DNA of 64,000 nt, from contig QXEO01001125.1 of NCBI GenBank assembly GCA_007115705.1, positions 496,001 to 560,000 on the forward strand. The letters run 5' to 3'. The DNA comes from Dactylis glomerata. Its lineage: Eukaryota; Streptophyta; Magnoliopsida; Poales; Poaceae. Positions 21,159-31,063 of the stretch are shown one piece after another (the stretch's first letter is position 1; each line of letters opens with the position of its first letter). Under the pieces are notes generated by a model. That model did no database searches. It was not told the origin of the DNA and saw nothing but the letters and a program-made list of their open reading frames with translations. The position numbers and the translations under genes were made by a program.

Positions 21159-23109
21159 TCTAGTTATATACTAAAAGCACAATACGAGGGTTTAAAATAG
21201 GGACACCATGTTAATCCACATAGGCTAAAATATATATACCGATGATTTTATTACTAATGGTTAAGATTTAATAAATCTAACTGTTACGTAATACTATATG
21301 CTAAACTATTGACATGCCACATGGTTTGGGTTTGTCACGTTAAATCAGACTTCCCATTGAAGGCACATACATATATTTTTTGGACTAAAAGCATGTACCT
21401 TAAAAAGACAGATCCATCTCAAAAAAATACAAAGGTAGATCGGTAATTACAAAAAGAAATAACTTGACCGGTACGTGCATACATAGAATAGAGTCCAAAG
21501 GCAGATCCGTAATTGCAAAAGAAACAACTTGACCGGTACATGCATATATAGAATAGAGTCCATTGGTAGCACGCACCTATAAGTATCCATCCAAACCAAT
21601 TACATAGTCACTTGAAAAATTCTGATCTATACAAAATATTTTTCCATTGGCATGTACGTGTCAATATTAACACACACATATATACATGTCCTAGAGAACT
21701 ACACACGGAATATGTTATAAAATATAAACTTATTTAATTTAAAAAATATAATTATTAACAAGAAAGTGAATTATAGCGTTAAAAACAATAAAGTGAATTA
21801 TTTTTTAAACAATGTGCCAGCTATTTAAAAAGGAACTCGACATTAAATATCCCTGATAATTTCGAAGATTGATTAACTTTTCTCGTATTCAACATGTCGA
21901 CACTGTTCTTTTTAATATCTCATATCAAAAGTGCTAAAACTTCAAAAAACCAAATCTACAATATATAAGATAATATTACAGGTTTTAAAAATCCGTGTGA
22001 ATCGTCTACCTCTATGAGTGGGAGCGTAAGATCACACACTTTGGCATGCGACACACATGTTGGAAAGCATTCTGTCAAACTGGCGCTCTATTACCAAAGT
22101 GCCAAGAAAGAAAATAAAAGAAATAATACGAGCTGCGAGAACCATTGGTAGAGAAAGATGGAGCATTGCAATCTTATTTTGTATGGCACAAACTCAACCG
22201 CAAGGATGACTCTGATCGGTCTAGCTCTCAAACCTATTGCTTGTACAGGTGGAGCTGGAAACGATAGATCACTCTCTCCAGCATATTTTGTATGAGTTAA
22301 CATATTTTGAAGTTACATATTTATGTAAAGAAATAATCTTTGCAAATTCACATGTCAACAAAATCAAATCAAGACTGTCCAATTCTCTATTTCTCTAAAA
22401 TTAAGAGTATGGTCCATACAGCCACATACCCATGGCATTATTCATAGAGAAAGTAACTAAAAGCCACCACATTAACCTATCATTATCTATAAATTTTCAC
22501 ATCCGCTGTAATACTACATCAAAATCTTAGTATGATTGAAAACAAGAGACATGCCACAAATTAGCATGAAACGTAATGCAATGGAGATATTTTCATCGTA
22601 GATGACAACGGTAGATCTTTATAGGTGTATGTAGTATACCATGGCCAGTAACTCATCATAATGTTATTAGGAAACACACTAATGGCATTCTTTTCTATAT
22701 GCAATGCAAAATAGAAAATGAGACGGACACAAGGTATTCTCTTACTTTTTAGTCGACCTATATAATAATTAGGATAAAATCCTTTTTAACAAATTTAGAA
22801 AACATATCTTCTAATCCATCAGAATGATGTTTTAGCTTTGAAAACCGAATGTATCTAGACATCTTTTAGTGTATAGGTTTGATCGAATCTATACACTAAA
22901 AGATGTCTAGATACATCTGCTTCACAAAGTTAAAACATCTTATATTTTTAAACGGAGGGAGTACTTTCTATCTCATAATGTGAAGTTCATGGATTTATTG
23001 AGGTATTTTATTAGTTTTGATACACTAAAGATGTCGTTCTTCTTGAAAAAACAACTAAAGGTGACAACTAAAGGTGATGCCATCGCATTTGCGAGGGCCA
23101 CCATGCTAG
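21159..23109 (+). mobile_element. Helitron 3 (about 1.95 kb), related family
   Basis: The 5' side reads TCTAGTTATATACTAAAAGC, close to the Helitron 1/2 start, and then diverges. The 3' end is GCCATCGCATTTGCGAGGGCCACCATGCTAG before T (23110), with a clear TCGCA-TT-TGCGA hairpin. The interior differs from Helitrons 1 and 2 and carries a truncated Stowaway MITE. The 5' end is less certain than the 3' end because it touches the LINE fragment. Confidence 0.75.
22824..22961. mobile_element. Left-truncated Stowaway MITE with long palindrome inside Helitron 3
   Basis: The right end is TTAAACGGAGGGAG followed by TA (22962-22963). The core is a perfect 27-bp inverted repeat (22849-22875 and 22890-22916) with a 14-bp spacer, extended imperfectly to about 50 bp. 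The left CTCCCTCC terminus is absent. Confidence 0.75.
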
Positions 23110-23389
23110 TTACTTTAACTTTGGTATCCCTTAATTTTCACTCCCCTCTGTCACTGGATCAAACAATTTTATGAAGCCAGCCAACATCCTAATCCCCGAT
23201 AGTGTTGCACCCAAAAAAATTGGCTGTCGGCCTTGTTTATTTTTTTCATAACTAGGCTTCACGAGCTCAAGTCTGCAACTTAGAAGCCGTGCCTTTTTAG
23301 ATTAAAACGCTAGCAATAATAGAGCTTCTAGCTGGCTCCTTCTCCTTAATTAGCCCCACCGTCGCCTCAACTAGCTCTAGTCCTCCGAA
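23110..23389. other. Intergenic stretch upstream of copy C
   Basis: No supported feature; it contains only short frames. Confidence 0.4.
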
Positions 23390-23935
23390 ATTTCCCATTC
23401 GCCCTCCCTCATTTACACCCTCTCGGACCATCCTTCCCACATGCCCCGGCACTATGTGGTACGTACTCCTCGTCGCGGCCTATTTAAAACGCGAACACCA
23501 CCACTACAGTCTACACCCCATCAGCATGAGCATCTCAGGCGCACACCAACACACACAAGACAGCTAGAAGGATCCGTGCCCAAAAAATAGTATGGCATTA
23601 CCTCATCCCTACTCCAATACGTTGCGGACGAAACGTACCTAATTGTGGGCGTCGGAGGCATTGGGAATCTGCAGAGCCTCCTGGCTGTCGGCAGCGGCTA
23701 TGGTGGAGGCTTCGGCGACACCAGATTCAGTGCCAAGACCGGCTGAAGATTCTCCATTGCCGGCGTCCGGGGCTGCTTCGGGAGTGTCCACCCGATCTGA
23801 CGTATTGGTGGCGCTTGTGGTGTCCCGTTCAAAAGGTTGGCCGGCGGCAGCACCCTGTTCGGCCCGCTCGGTGTCAGGTACCGCGGCGGAGCCGGCACCG
23901 GCAGCGTCACGCCATGAGGTTCGGTACGAACATCA
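23390..23935 (+). pseudogene. Broken glycine-rich protein gene, copy C (best-preserved Gly-rich part)
   Basis: A TATA-like CTATTTAAAA lies near 23480, and the leader resembles copy A (GAGCATCTCA, ACACAC tract). A remnant ATG at 23592 (ATGGCATTACC) begins a shortened signal-peptide region. From 23639 the frame reads LIVGVGGIGNLQSLLAVG, SGYGGGFGDTRFSAKTG, then a TGA (23744-23746). Beyond it come FSIAGVRGCFGSVHP and, in another frame, GVPFKRLAGGSTLFGPLGVR and GGAGTGSVTP with a stop near 23926. Stops and frameshifts make it a pseudogene. The long frame 23643-24206 in the other phase is a shadow. Confidence 0.55.
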
Positions 23936-24341
23936 GGGATGGGTTAACCTACTGTCGGCCCTAGCCTTACCTGCTCCAGCAAGACATGCAGCACAGAAGA
24001 GTGAAGAGTCTGGTGTGCGTCGCACTTCCGTACGTATATGGATGAACAGGACTACAGCAGTAGTTGACTACCGTACTTGTGTGTATCCTGGTTTGTGTAG
24101 GTTAGAGTGTCGTCAAGCAACCGAGTTTTGTGCTTGTCGTGATGTTCATGTGATTGTCGTGATGTTCACAGCTCGGCGTTTTTACTGTCCCGAACTAACA
24201 ATCTAGCCCTGTTTTGTGCTTGTGTTTGCGCGGTGCTTAGTGGTACGGAACGGCCGGCAAGGTTTCACACTTATACGAACTCATCCCATGCTAGTGACCG
24301 ATATGCATGTGTGGGTTCGCACCAGTTACTTATACATTCTA
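23936..24341. other. Downstream region of copy C, nothing further recognised
   Basis: It may include the former 3' UTR of copy C. A GTCGTGATGTTCA segment repeats at about 24138 and 24157. No other gene is supported. Confidence 0.4.
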
Positions 24342-24435
24342 CTCTCTTTGATCAAAAATAAATATTTGTAATTTAGTGTAAACTTTGTAGTAAGTTAGTA
24401 CAAAATTGTGTACACTTATTTTTGATTGGAGAGAG
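24342..24435. mobile_element. Short Stowaway-type MITE (94 bp)
   Basis: The inverted termini are CTCTCTTTGATCAAAAATAA and TTATTTTTGATTGGAGAGAG, with TA on both sides (24340-24341 and 24436-24437). It is almost entirely palindromic. Confidence 0.85.
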
Positions 24436-24518
24436 TAACGCTTGATAAATTAAAAGAAGAACCTAGGCATGCTAGCTAGAAACAAATTGTTTCCGTTTCT
24501 ATTTTGTGAAATTGTGTA

Positions 24519-24756
24519 CTCCCTAAGGCGTCTAAGATTAGTAAAAAGTCAAATTATACAAACTTTGACTAAATATTCAAAAATAAATATCTATATCTAC
24601 ACTATTGAATGGGCACATTGAGAAAATATATTTTATGGTAAATCTAGTGATATTGATTTAGTATTGTGGATGCTCACATTTTTTATATATAAACTCAGTC
24701 ATACTTAGAAAATATTGAATTTTAACTAATATTAGACACCTTATATATTTTGGGAG
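24519..24756. mobile_element. Stowaway-like MITE (about 238 bp)
   Basis: It starts CTCCCTAAGGCGTCTAAGAT after TA. The right end is ATTAGACACC-TTATATATTTTGGGAG, inverted relative to the left apart from a short indel. The interior has GTCAAA and TTTGACT motifs common in such MITEs. The right TA is degraded. Confidence 0.65.
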
Positions 24757-25119
24757 ACAAAAAGTATTTTTTTATGTCAGAACAAAATTTATTTGTAAAT
24801 GTCAAAAGATTCTAAAAAATCCACGCATGCATGTAGATAATGGATGCAAGTATGTGCATAGCAAGTTTCCAGTTCCAAAATTTGTAAATTAACACAGCAA
24901 CAAAACAAAGGTTCCCAAATGAGAAATGGATAGATTAGATGTCGGGAACAAGATTTGTTGGGTAAAGACCACACACACATAAGAAACACATGTTACTTAG
25001 ATGGGTGACTCACAACCAAGGTTATCCACCACCCATGGATTAGCCTAAGACGCAGAATTTATGCATAAACATACGCACGATGATCCATTATACATGGTAC
25101 ATGGGCACGACACTGATTC
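24757..25119. other. Intergenic stretch, nothing recognised
   Basis: No supported feature. A short minus-strand frame (24789-24989) has no recognisable domain. Confidence 0.4.
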
Positions 25120-25255
25120 ATTAGGGATCCAAGCTAATCACCACATAAGATCACTAGCAGCTGATTATTGAGCCACTAGATCTTCTATATGGGACCATTT
25201 TTTACACGCCTAACAGATTTCACCAGTCAAGAGAGTGATCATGTAGGCCAATTGT

Positions 25256-25523
25256 CAGGGTCGGATCTGGGCCTATGCGACCTTGTGCGGCGGCCAGGAC
25301 CCATATCAGGAGGAGACCCATAATTTTGTATATCCTTTTACATATATTCCTATACATCTAAAAAAACTGTAAGGCCCGGTCCAGCACGTATCCTGCGGGC
25401 TGCGTCGTCGACTCGACTCCTCGCGGTCCTCGTAGCCGATCGCTTGGAGCACATATACATTAGACTTAGGGCCCATTGTCGCTAACTTGGCCAAGGGCCT
25501 CGTCCAACATAGATCCAGCCTTG
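25256..25523. mobile_element. Non-autonomous hAT element (268 bp) with 8-bp target duplication
   Basis: The termini are CAGGGTCGGATCTGG and, in reverse complement, CAAGGCTGGATCTAT, imperfect hAT-like TIRs. The 8-bp duplication CCAATTGT flanks both ends (25248-25255 and 25524-25531). The paralogous unit E shows the empty site (GACCAATTCTCATG near 26759), confirming an insertion. No transposase is present. Confidence 0.85.
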
Positions 25524-26180
25524 CCAATTGTCATGTAGACCACATAGGTAATTGAACCGTCATTGGTGTAGCTATCCACGGTATTTTCCCCTACAAGAGG
25601 TTTTCGAACTTCATTCTAGTTTGAATGTCCTTTTAGTTAATTTTTTGTGTGCGGTGATCATCAAGTTTTGTGAGCGGAGAGGAATTTGTTTGCTTCTGGC
25701 GAGTGCATCCATTTGGAGGAACGCTCCATGGAGCTCTTTTTTTAAAAAAAATACATAATTTTGAATTTGAAAAATCCGATTTAGATTGTGATGACTTCTA
25801 CATGCTTGCCAAAAAAAACAAGACGGAATATTTTGTATTCTAGGCTGTGTACAAATGACAGATTTCTAGATCTAAGGAAGTGAACACTACAAAATTCGAA
25901 AACCATCAGGTTTGCCCGGATTTGCTATATTTCTAGATCTGAGATAGCAAACGTTGAGATTTTGGAGGATCCGAGATAGTGAACGTTGATTCCCAAAGCA
26001 GGCTTTCGAGTCGCTCTAGTCCAGAATGTATCGGCCTGGTCTTTATGTGGTAACAAGAACGGTCCTCAGGAAGCACGAGCAACAGATTCACTCGTGATTT
26101 GACTCATTCCTCGCTTCGAATTCGCCTACCTTCATTTTTGGGAATTTACTTCTCCCTGATTCCTGACTCTGCTCAAGTGT

Positions 26181-26470
26181 GCTATTTAAACCACCAACTA
26201 CAGCACGACACAACTTGAATTTTTTTTTTGATAAAGGGCGCTTTATTACTTAAAAGGTTTAAGCATTACACCCAGCCTCTACATAACTAGGATGCACACA
26301 GCTGTTCGAAGGTCCAAAGGTCACACTGAAAGAAGGCGTATTACATATCAAAATGAGTAAATGCAACTACGCCTGATCTGATGCACACAACTTGAACATA
26401 CGAGATAGCAAGTCCCCCAGTACAAAATCTAGCTGGCCACATCTCATTCATGGATCCTAATCAAGGCTAC
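26181..26470 (+). pseudogene. Promoter and leader of glycine-rich gene, copy D, coding part lost
   Basis: GCTATTTAAACCACCAACTACAGCACGACACAA matches the copy E promoter and leader. The leader is split by a 166-bp LINE tail (26220-26385) and resumes at CATACGAGATAGCAAG, as in copies B and E. After about 26460 no glycine-rich frame is recognisable, so the gene body is deleted or diverged. Confidence 0.55.
26220..26385 (-). mobile_element. 5'-truncated LINE tail (166 bp) with 11-bp target duplication
   Basis: The left end is a T run, so the poly(A) tail lies on the minus strand. The minus-strand sequence before the tail includes GGCTGGGTGTAATGC, a motif typical of grass LINE 3' ends. The 11-bp duplication CACAACTTGAA flanks it (26209-26219 and 26386-26396). 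A SINE is possible, but no pol III boxes were seen. Confidence 0.8.
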
Positions 26471-27373
26471 ACCTAGCTCTGAGCCTCTGAACTGATGCAC
26501 TGAAGTCACTCCGGGAGGTGCCGTGGCTAGCTAACTTGAACCACTGCCCAGGTCTCTCGTGTAAATTTGTTATTAGAGCGAAAGCCATTGCATGTAAATT
26601 TTGTTGTAAGTTTGTGATCATATTTTTTTCCTTGTTCAAATTGATGTTCTCGTTCTAGGGATCACTAGCAGCTGACTGTTGAGGCACTAGATCTTCCACA
26701 TGGGGCATTTTTTTTTATTTGCTAAACAGAGGTCACCACTCAAGAGAGTGATCATGTAGACCAATTCTCATGAGCTTGTCAAGGCTTAGGATAAGCACGT
26801 GAGTACTTCGTTCTAGTTTGAATTTTCTTTTAGTTTTTTATGTGCGACGGTCATCAAGTTTTGTGCGCAGAGAGGAATTTGTTTGCTGCTGGAGTGCGTC
26901 AATTTGGAGGAAGGCTCCATGGAGCTAATTTTTTAATATAATTTTTGAAATTGTTATTTTGAAGTTTAAAAAAATCTGATTTTTTCTTATATCTAGATTG
27001 TGATGACTTCTACCTGCTTCAAAAAAAAATGAAATATTTTGTATTCTATGTTGTGCAAAAAGAAAACTTTCAAGATTTGAGGTAGTGAACACTACAAAAT
27101 TCAAAAACCTTCAGATTTTTCCGGATTTATTAGTTTTATGTGCGCCGAAAATACAAAGTGTTTCACGTTGAGATTTTGCAGGATCGTAGTAATCTTAGTT
27201 TTCAACATCTAGCATTTTGTTGGTAATATTTTGAAGCTTCAAATATTGATTAAAAATATTCAAAAATTGACTCCATGCACATCGTCCAAAGCGATTTTCT
27301 CGCTCCTGCCTGGCTTATTGTATGCCCTTCTTCGGCCAACCGGCATAGATGCAGAATGTAACTAGAATTGAAC

Positions 27374-27475
27374 TTTCTCTGTTCCATAAAACATGTCAAT
27401 AAATTGTATGTATCTAGACATATTTAAGTTGTAGATATATCCATTTAGACGACAAGTTTTATGGAACGGATGGAG
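27374..27475. mobile_element. Short Stowaway-like MITE in unit E (about 100 bp)
   Basis: CTCTGTTCCATAAAAC at the left and GTTTTATGGAACGGATGGAG at the right are inverted. TA follows the right end (27476-27477), while the left TA has decayed. Confidence 0.7.
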
Positions 27476-27629
27476 TAAGAGATACAAAGCTCAAAGGGCT
27501 TCCTCGTGAAAGAAAAAAGAGAAACACCATATGCTCAAGGGAACCTGGCACCAATATGGTTCGGGCACCGAGCCTTTCTCAAAGTAGGGTTTTGAGTTGC
27601 TCTAGTCCAGAATGTATAGACATGGTCTT

Positions 27630-28563
27630 TGTCGTCGTGGTGAAACAACATATGCCATAGGATGGCTTAAATGGGGGCCGACTAGATGCTGGAGGATTCG
27701 GGAGAGGGGAACGAGCTAAAGAGCCCGACAGAAAGGAACACAGATCTACCCAGGTTCGGGGCTCTCGTAAGGAGATAACACCCCTACTCCTGCTCTACTT
27801 GCTTTATATTTGGATCGATGGAGTATACAACAATGGTGCTTCCTAGCTCTCTCCTAGAGAAGGAAGAATAACAGCTAAGTGTAGGAACACAGGGTGACCA
27901 ACAAACCTCCAACCCTTTTCTAGGACTCCCTGTGCCACCTTATATAGTGGTGGCCAGGGTTACAACGGTCATAGAAGACCAGGAGACACCAACTACACTC
28001 CAAACAGGACTTGCTGTCGAGGGCAGACGCCCATGACTTTCTCCCTGATTGCTCTCGATGGGACTCCCCTTGCTGTACCTTGTACTTCCAGGACTGTGAC
28101 CTTACCACTGTGAGGTAAGCTTATACTTGTGCACAGTGAGGGTAGGTAACCTCCACTGTGCACCCTGCCATCCCCTGCTACCATGCTTGGATGTTTTCTT
28201 CCTTGATTGTAGCGATGTGACACCTTGGTTGACTTAAGTATCCCGGATATGACCGTTGGCCATATCCTGGACATATATGCCGGACCTACGACATATGAAG
28301 GTCGGGTAATCCGGCCTCCCCTGCTCCTGCACAACACACAGAATAGATAGGCCGGCATATCTAAGTATATGCCGGCACTCCTCAGTTAGTATTCCGGTTA
28401 ATCCGGCATATCCAGACATCAGCCGGGATATACATATATGCCGGCCTGGCCGATGCTCCTATATTCCGGCCAGGCCCTTCCGTTGGTCAACCGGTACAAA
28501 AGTCAACCATGAACCTTGTATCTTTCTAGCCTCTTGACCCTACCGGGGGTCATCCCCCCGACA
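27630..28563 (-). mobile_element. Solo LTR (934 bp), TGTCG...CGACA, with 5-bp target duplication
   Basis: It begins TGTCGTCGTGGTG and ends GGGGTCATCCCCCCGACA on the plus strand. On the minus strand it would start TGTCGGGGGGATGACCCC, the start seen in grass Ty3-type LTRs, so minus orientation is likely. GTCTT flanks both sides (27625-27629 and 28564-28568). Unit D shows the unoccupied site (GGTCTTTATGTGG near 26039). No internal sequence is left, so the element was lost by LTR-LTR recombination. It contains many AT(A/C)TGCCGG-like repeats near 28280-28450. Confidence 0.9.
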
Positions 28564-28677
28564 GTCTTCATGTGCTAAGAAGCATAGTCCTTAGGAAGCA
28601 CGAGCCACTTCCTCGCCTCGTCTACCTTCATTTCTCGGGAATTTACTACTCCCTAAACCCTGACTCGGCTCAAGTGT

Positions 28678-29060
28678 GCTATTTAGACCGTGGACTCCAG
28701 CACGACACAAGTGCACTAGTAGAGAATCTCACGCGCGCAACTGAACATACGAGATAGGAGTAGCAAACAGTAGCAGCTGTAGCTAGCTAGAGTCACGCAG
28801 CTCTAGAACATCACCCGTGGGAAAAGTCTCTTCATGGGCATGGAAGACATTGGGAACCTGCCGGCGGCCTCCCGGCCATCAGCGGCGGCTAGGACGTGGG
28901 CTTAGGCAACAACGAATCAAGCACCTTAACCAGCGTCACGGGCCCGCTTGGCAGCGTAGGGGGACAGTGTGGTGGAGCGTCGAACTGGATCGTCTCGCCG
29001 GTGGAGCCGGCGGTATTGCGTTCACTCCGTCCAGCGGCGGGGGCATCCCGCCGGAGGAGG
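28678..29060 (+). pseudogene. Broken glycine-rich protein gene, copy E
   Basis: TATA-like GCTATTTAGACC, a leader with CATACGAGATAG, then AGTCTCTTCATGGGCATGG encoding SLFMGMEDIGNL, equivalent to LFVGVGGIGNL elsewhere. Several stops and shifts follow. Near 28938, GGGCCCGCTTGGCAGCGTAGG encodes GPLGSVG, matching copies A and C. The coding frame is broken beyond function. Confidence 0.5.
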
Positions 29061-29229
29061 TGACAGAGGCTGAAAACCTGATCGTACTCGTCTCCCTATT
29101 GTTGCTAGGTAGGACGTGGTTGTTTGGTTGTGCATTTTGCAGCACGTGTGGTGCACGTCAGATCGCAGAAGCGTGCTAGCTCTGCGTACATGATGCTGGG
29201 ACGACTTTTATTGCCCAGGGATGTTGCGA

Positions 29230-30151
29230 GTCGAAATCGACAAAACAGACCCATTGGACAAACTTCAGCACAAAATGAACCTAGTTTCAAACTATTTCAC
29301 GAAATAACCCTTTTCAGTAGCGCCTGCGGTGCCGGCGCTATGCTCCGATGCATAACACCCTGCACTACGGCGCTATCATCCTGGCCACGTGGCGCAGCGG
29401 GCCCCGCATCTGGTAGCATAGCGTCTGAGCCTGGGGCGCTATGCCCTTAATGGGCCGGCCCACGACGACTGCGCCGGTGCAATGCTAACCGAGGTGGGAG
29501 TTTAGTCCCACCTCGGAAGCTGAGGGAAATTTTCACCGGTTTATAAGCCCGTGTGTGAGAGGGGCACCGAGCTCCTCTCAACACACACAAATGCTGGCTA
29601 ACCCGTGCAGCCTACCCTTCTCTGCCCTGTGGGCCCGCCTGGCTGGGCGTGCTGCTCGCGAGTAGGGTCCACCCTGAAAACTTGTGGCCCTAGCTAGGCT
29701 GGGTGGGTTTTTTTTGCTGTTTCTTTTGTGGGTCCCACGGTTAGGTAGCGCCCCTGTGGCCGGCGCTATACTGCTGAGGGTAACACCCTGCTCGCCGGCG
29801 CTATACCTCCCAGGCAGGGTAAAACCAACTCGCGCCCATCCCCCACCTACCACCTCCCAGTAGTCCTCGAAATTCTACCCCTCTCTCTCTCTCTTATTTC
29901 GCCGCCCTGGTAGATCTCCCCACATTTTGAAGTTTTTATGGGGGATTGAGGCTTTGGAAAGCGAATCAAGGTACTCTCCCCCATCTCTCATGTATTTGAC
30001 CAATCCGAATCTTCAAATTTTGGGTGAATGGGTTAGATCTAGATCCTAGATTTTCATATAGATCTAAAAAATGCTTAGGATTACATATAGATCCTAAATA
30101 TATAATTGATGGGTAGATCATTTGCATGGCATAGTCATTGAGTATTAATGC
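29230..30151 (+). repeat. Left TIR of the MULE (922 bp)
   Basis: It is the reverse complement of 32480-33395 with few mismatches. It contains TAGCGCC or GGCGCTA seven times (29318, 29334, 29369, 29435, 29746, 29762, 29797), a CT-rich run near 29880, and a leader-like AT-rich inner part that reads toward the GRF gene. A GAGGTGGGAGTTTAGTCCCACCTC stem-loop (about 29490-29516) lies in the middle. The TIR probably serves as promoter for the internal gene. Confidence 0.9.
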
Positions 30152-30382
30152 TTAGGATTACTTAAGAAAAAATGGATTATGATGGGTAGAGCATTTTCAT
30201 GGCATAGTCCAATAGCCTATATGAATTCTTAGGATTATTTTAGAAACAATGGATTGTGATGTAGTTTTCCTATTTGCATGTAAATGTAATTTTGTTGGAC
30301 AATTTGAACTTTTACATGTTTTTTGTTATCCTCAATGTCGAAATCCCGCTCATAATATATGCATAACCATGTAGGCATCACA

Positions 30383-31063
30383 ATGAGTTTGCCTTGTTCC
30401 GACCAAAGTGAGAGGCCGAAGAGGATGAAGGATGCTAGTTTGCCGACGGGGATGGAGGCTACACGTTGCTGGTGTGGTGATGTCGCCAAAGTGAAGGAGA
30501 GTATCGATTTCTCTTATACGATGGGTAGAAAGTTTTTCAGGTGTCCCAATTATGAACATGATCCAGCTCCAACAATTAACCCTTACGAGAGACCGGTGGT
30601 ATGTTTGAGAATTGTTTCAATGTTTGTCCATTCTGCACATGATCGTTTTGTTGTTGTGTTTGAAACAATCTATATTTTATTGTAGTCTCCTCCACCCTTG
30701 TGCAAGTGGTATCATTGGATTGACATGGAGCAGCCGGATTGGGCTGTGCGTGAGACAAAGGAAAGGTTACAGACAGCCTGGGATAATTTTCATAAGGCCG
30801 AGCGTGCAGAAAAGGCTACGGCACGTGAGAAGGCGGAGGAAGAGAGATGGTTGAAGAAAAAAAGGGAGGAGGAAAAAGCATACAATAGGGAGCAACTTCT
30901 GAACTGCGAGGAAAGGCTTCGTGTAATGAAGGAGGAGGAAGCCCGTAAGAAGCATTTCCAAGAAGCCGAGAGGGAGAGGAAAAGAGAAAGAGCTGCCGAG
31001 ACGGAGGCTGCAGAAAAGCGTGGTGATACAAAGGGGAAGTTTCCACGCTGGACCCAAAGCTAG
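30383..31063 (+). CDS. Two-exon GRF-type zinc-finger and coiled-coil protein inside the MULE
   Basis: Exon 1 is 30383-30598 (72 codons). The intron runs GTATGT (30599) to TTGTAG (30685), and exon 2 is 30686-31063, giving 197 residues. Joining the exons restores a GRF zinc finger: C29-W-C31-G, GRKFFRC54P, then C78-K-W-Y-H-W-I-D. The rest is a Lys/Glu/Arg-rich helix of about 100 residues, very likely a coiled coil. GRF fingers bind single-stranded DNA in known nucleases and topoisomerases, and plants have many short GRF proteins of unknown role, often in mobile DNA. An upstream in-frame ATG at 30359 is possible; 30383 was chosen as nearest the conserved part. Expression is likely driven by the TIR. 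Intact splice signals and frame suggest a recent copy. Confidence 0.75.

Larger units (their letters stand above)
25120..26650 (+). repeat. Tandem unit D of the glycine-rich locus
   Basis: This unit aligns segment by segment with 26655-29060: GATCACTAGCAGCTGA (25150 and 26661), AAGAGAGTGATCATGTAG, TCATCAAGTTTTGTG-GC-GAGAGGAATTTGTTTG (about 25658 and 26850), GATTGTGATGACTTCTAC, GCTCTAGTCCAGAATGTAT (26014 and 27599) and the TATA/leader region (26181 and 28678). The pair is an old tandem duplication, with different insertions in each unit. Confidence 0.75.
26655..29060 (+). repeat. Tandem unit E of the glycine-rich locus
   Basis: This is the paralogous partner of 25120-26650, enlarged by a 934-bp solo LTR and a MITE that unit D lacks. 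It lacks the hAT element and LINE tail of unit D. Confidence 0.7.

Noticed and set aside
23643..24206. 187-codon ORF overlapping glycine-rich copy C
   Set aside because: It is in a different phase from the VGVGGIGNL motif shared by the other copies, so it is a shadow frame.
26220..26385. LINE tail considered as a SINE
   Set aside because: No A and B boxes of a tRNA-type promoter seen, while the sequence before poly(A) resembles LINE 3' ends; SINE cannot be fully excluded.
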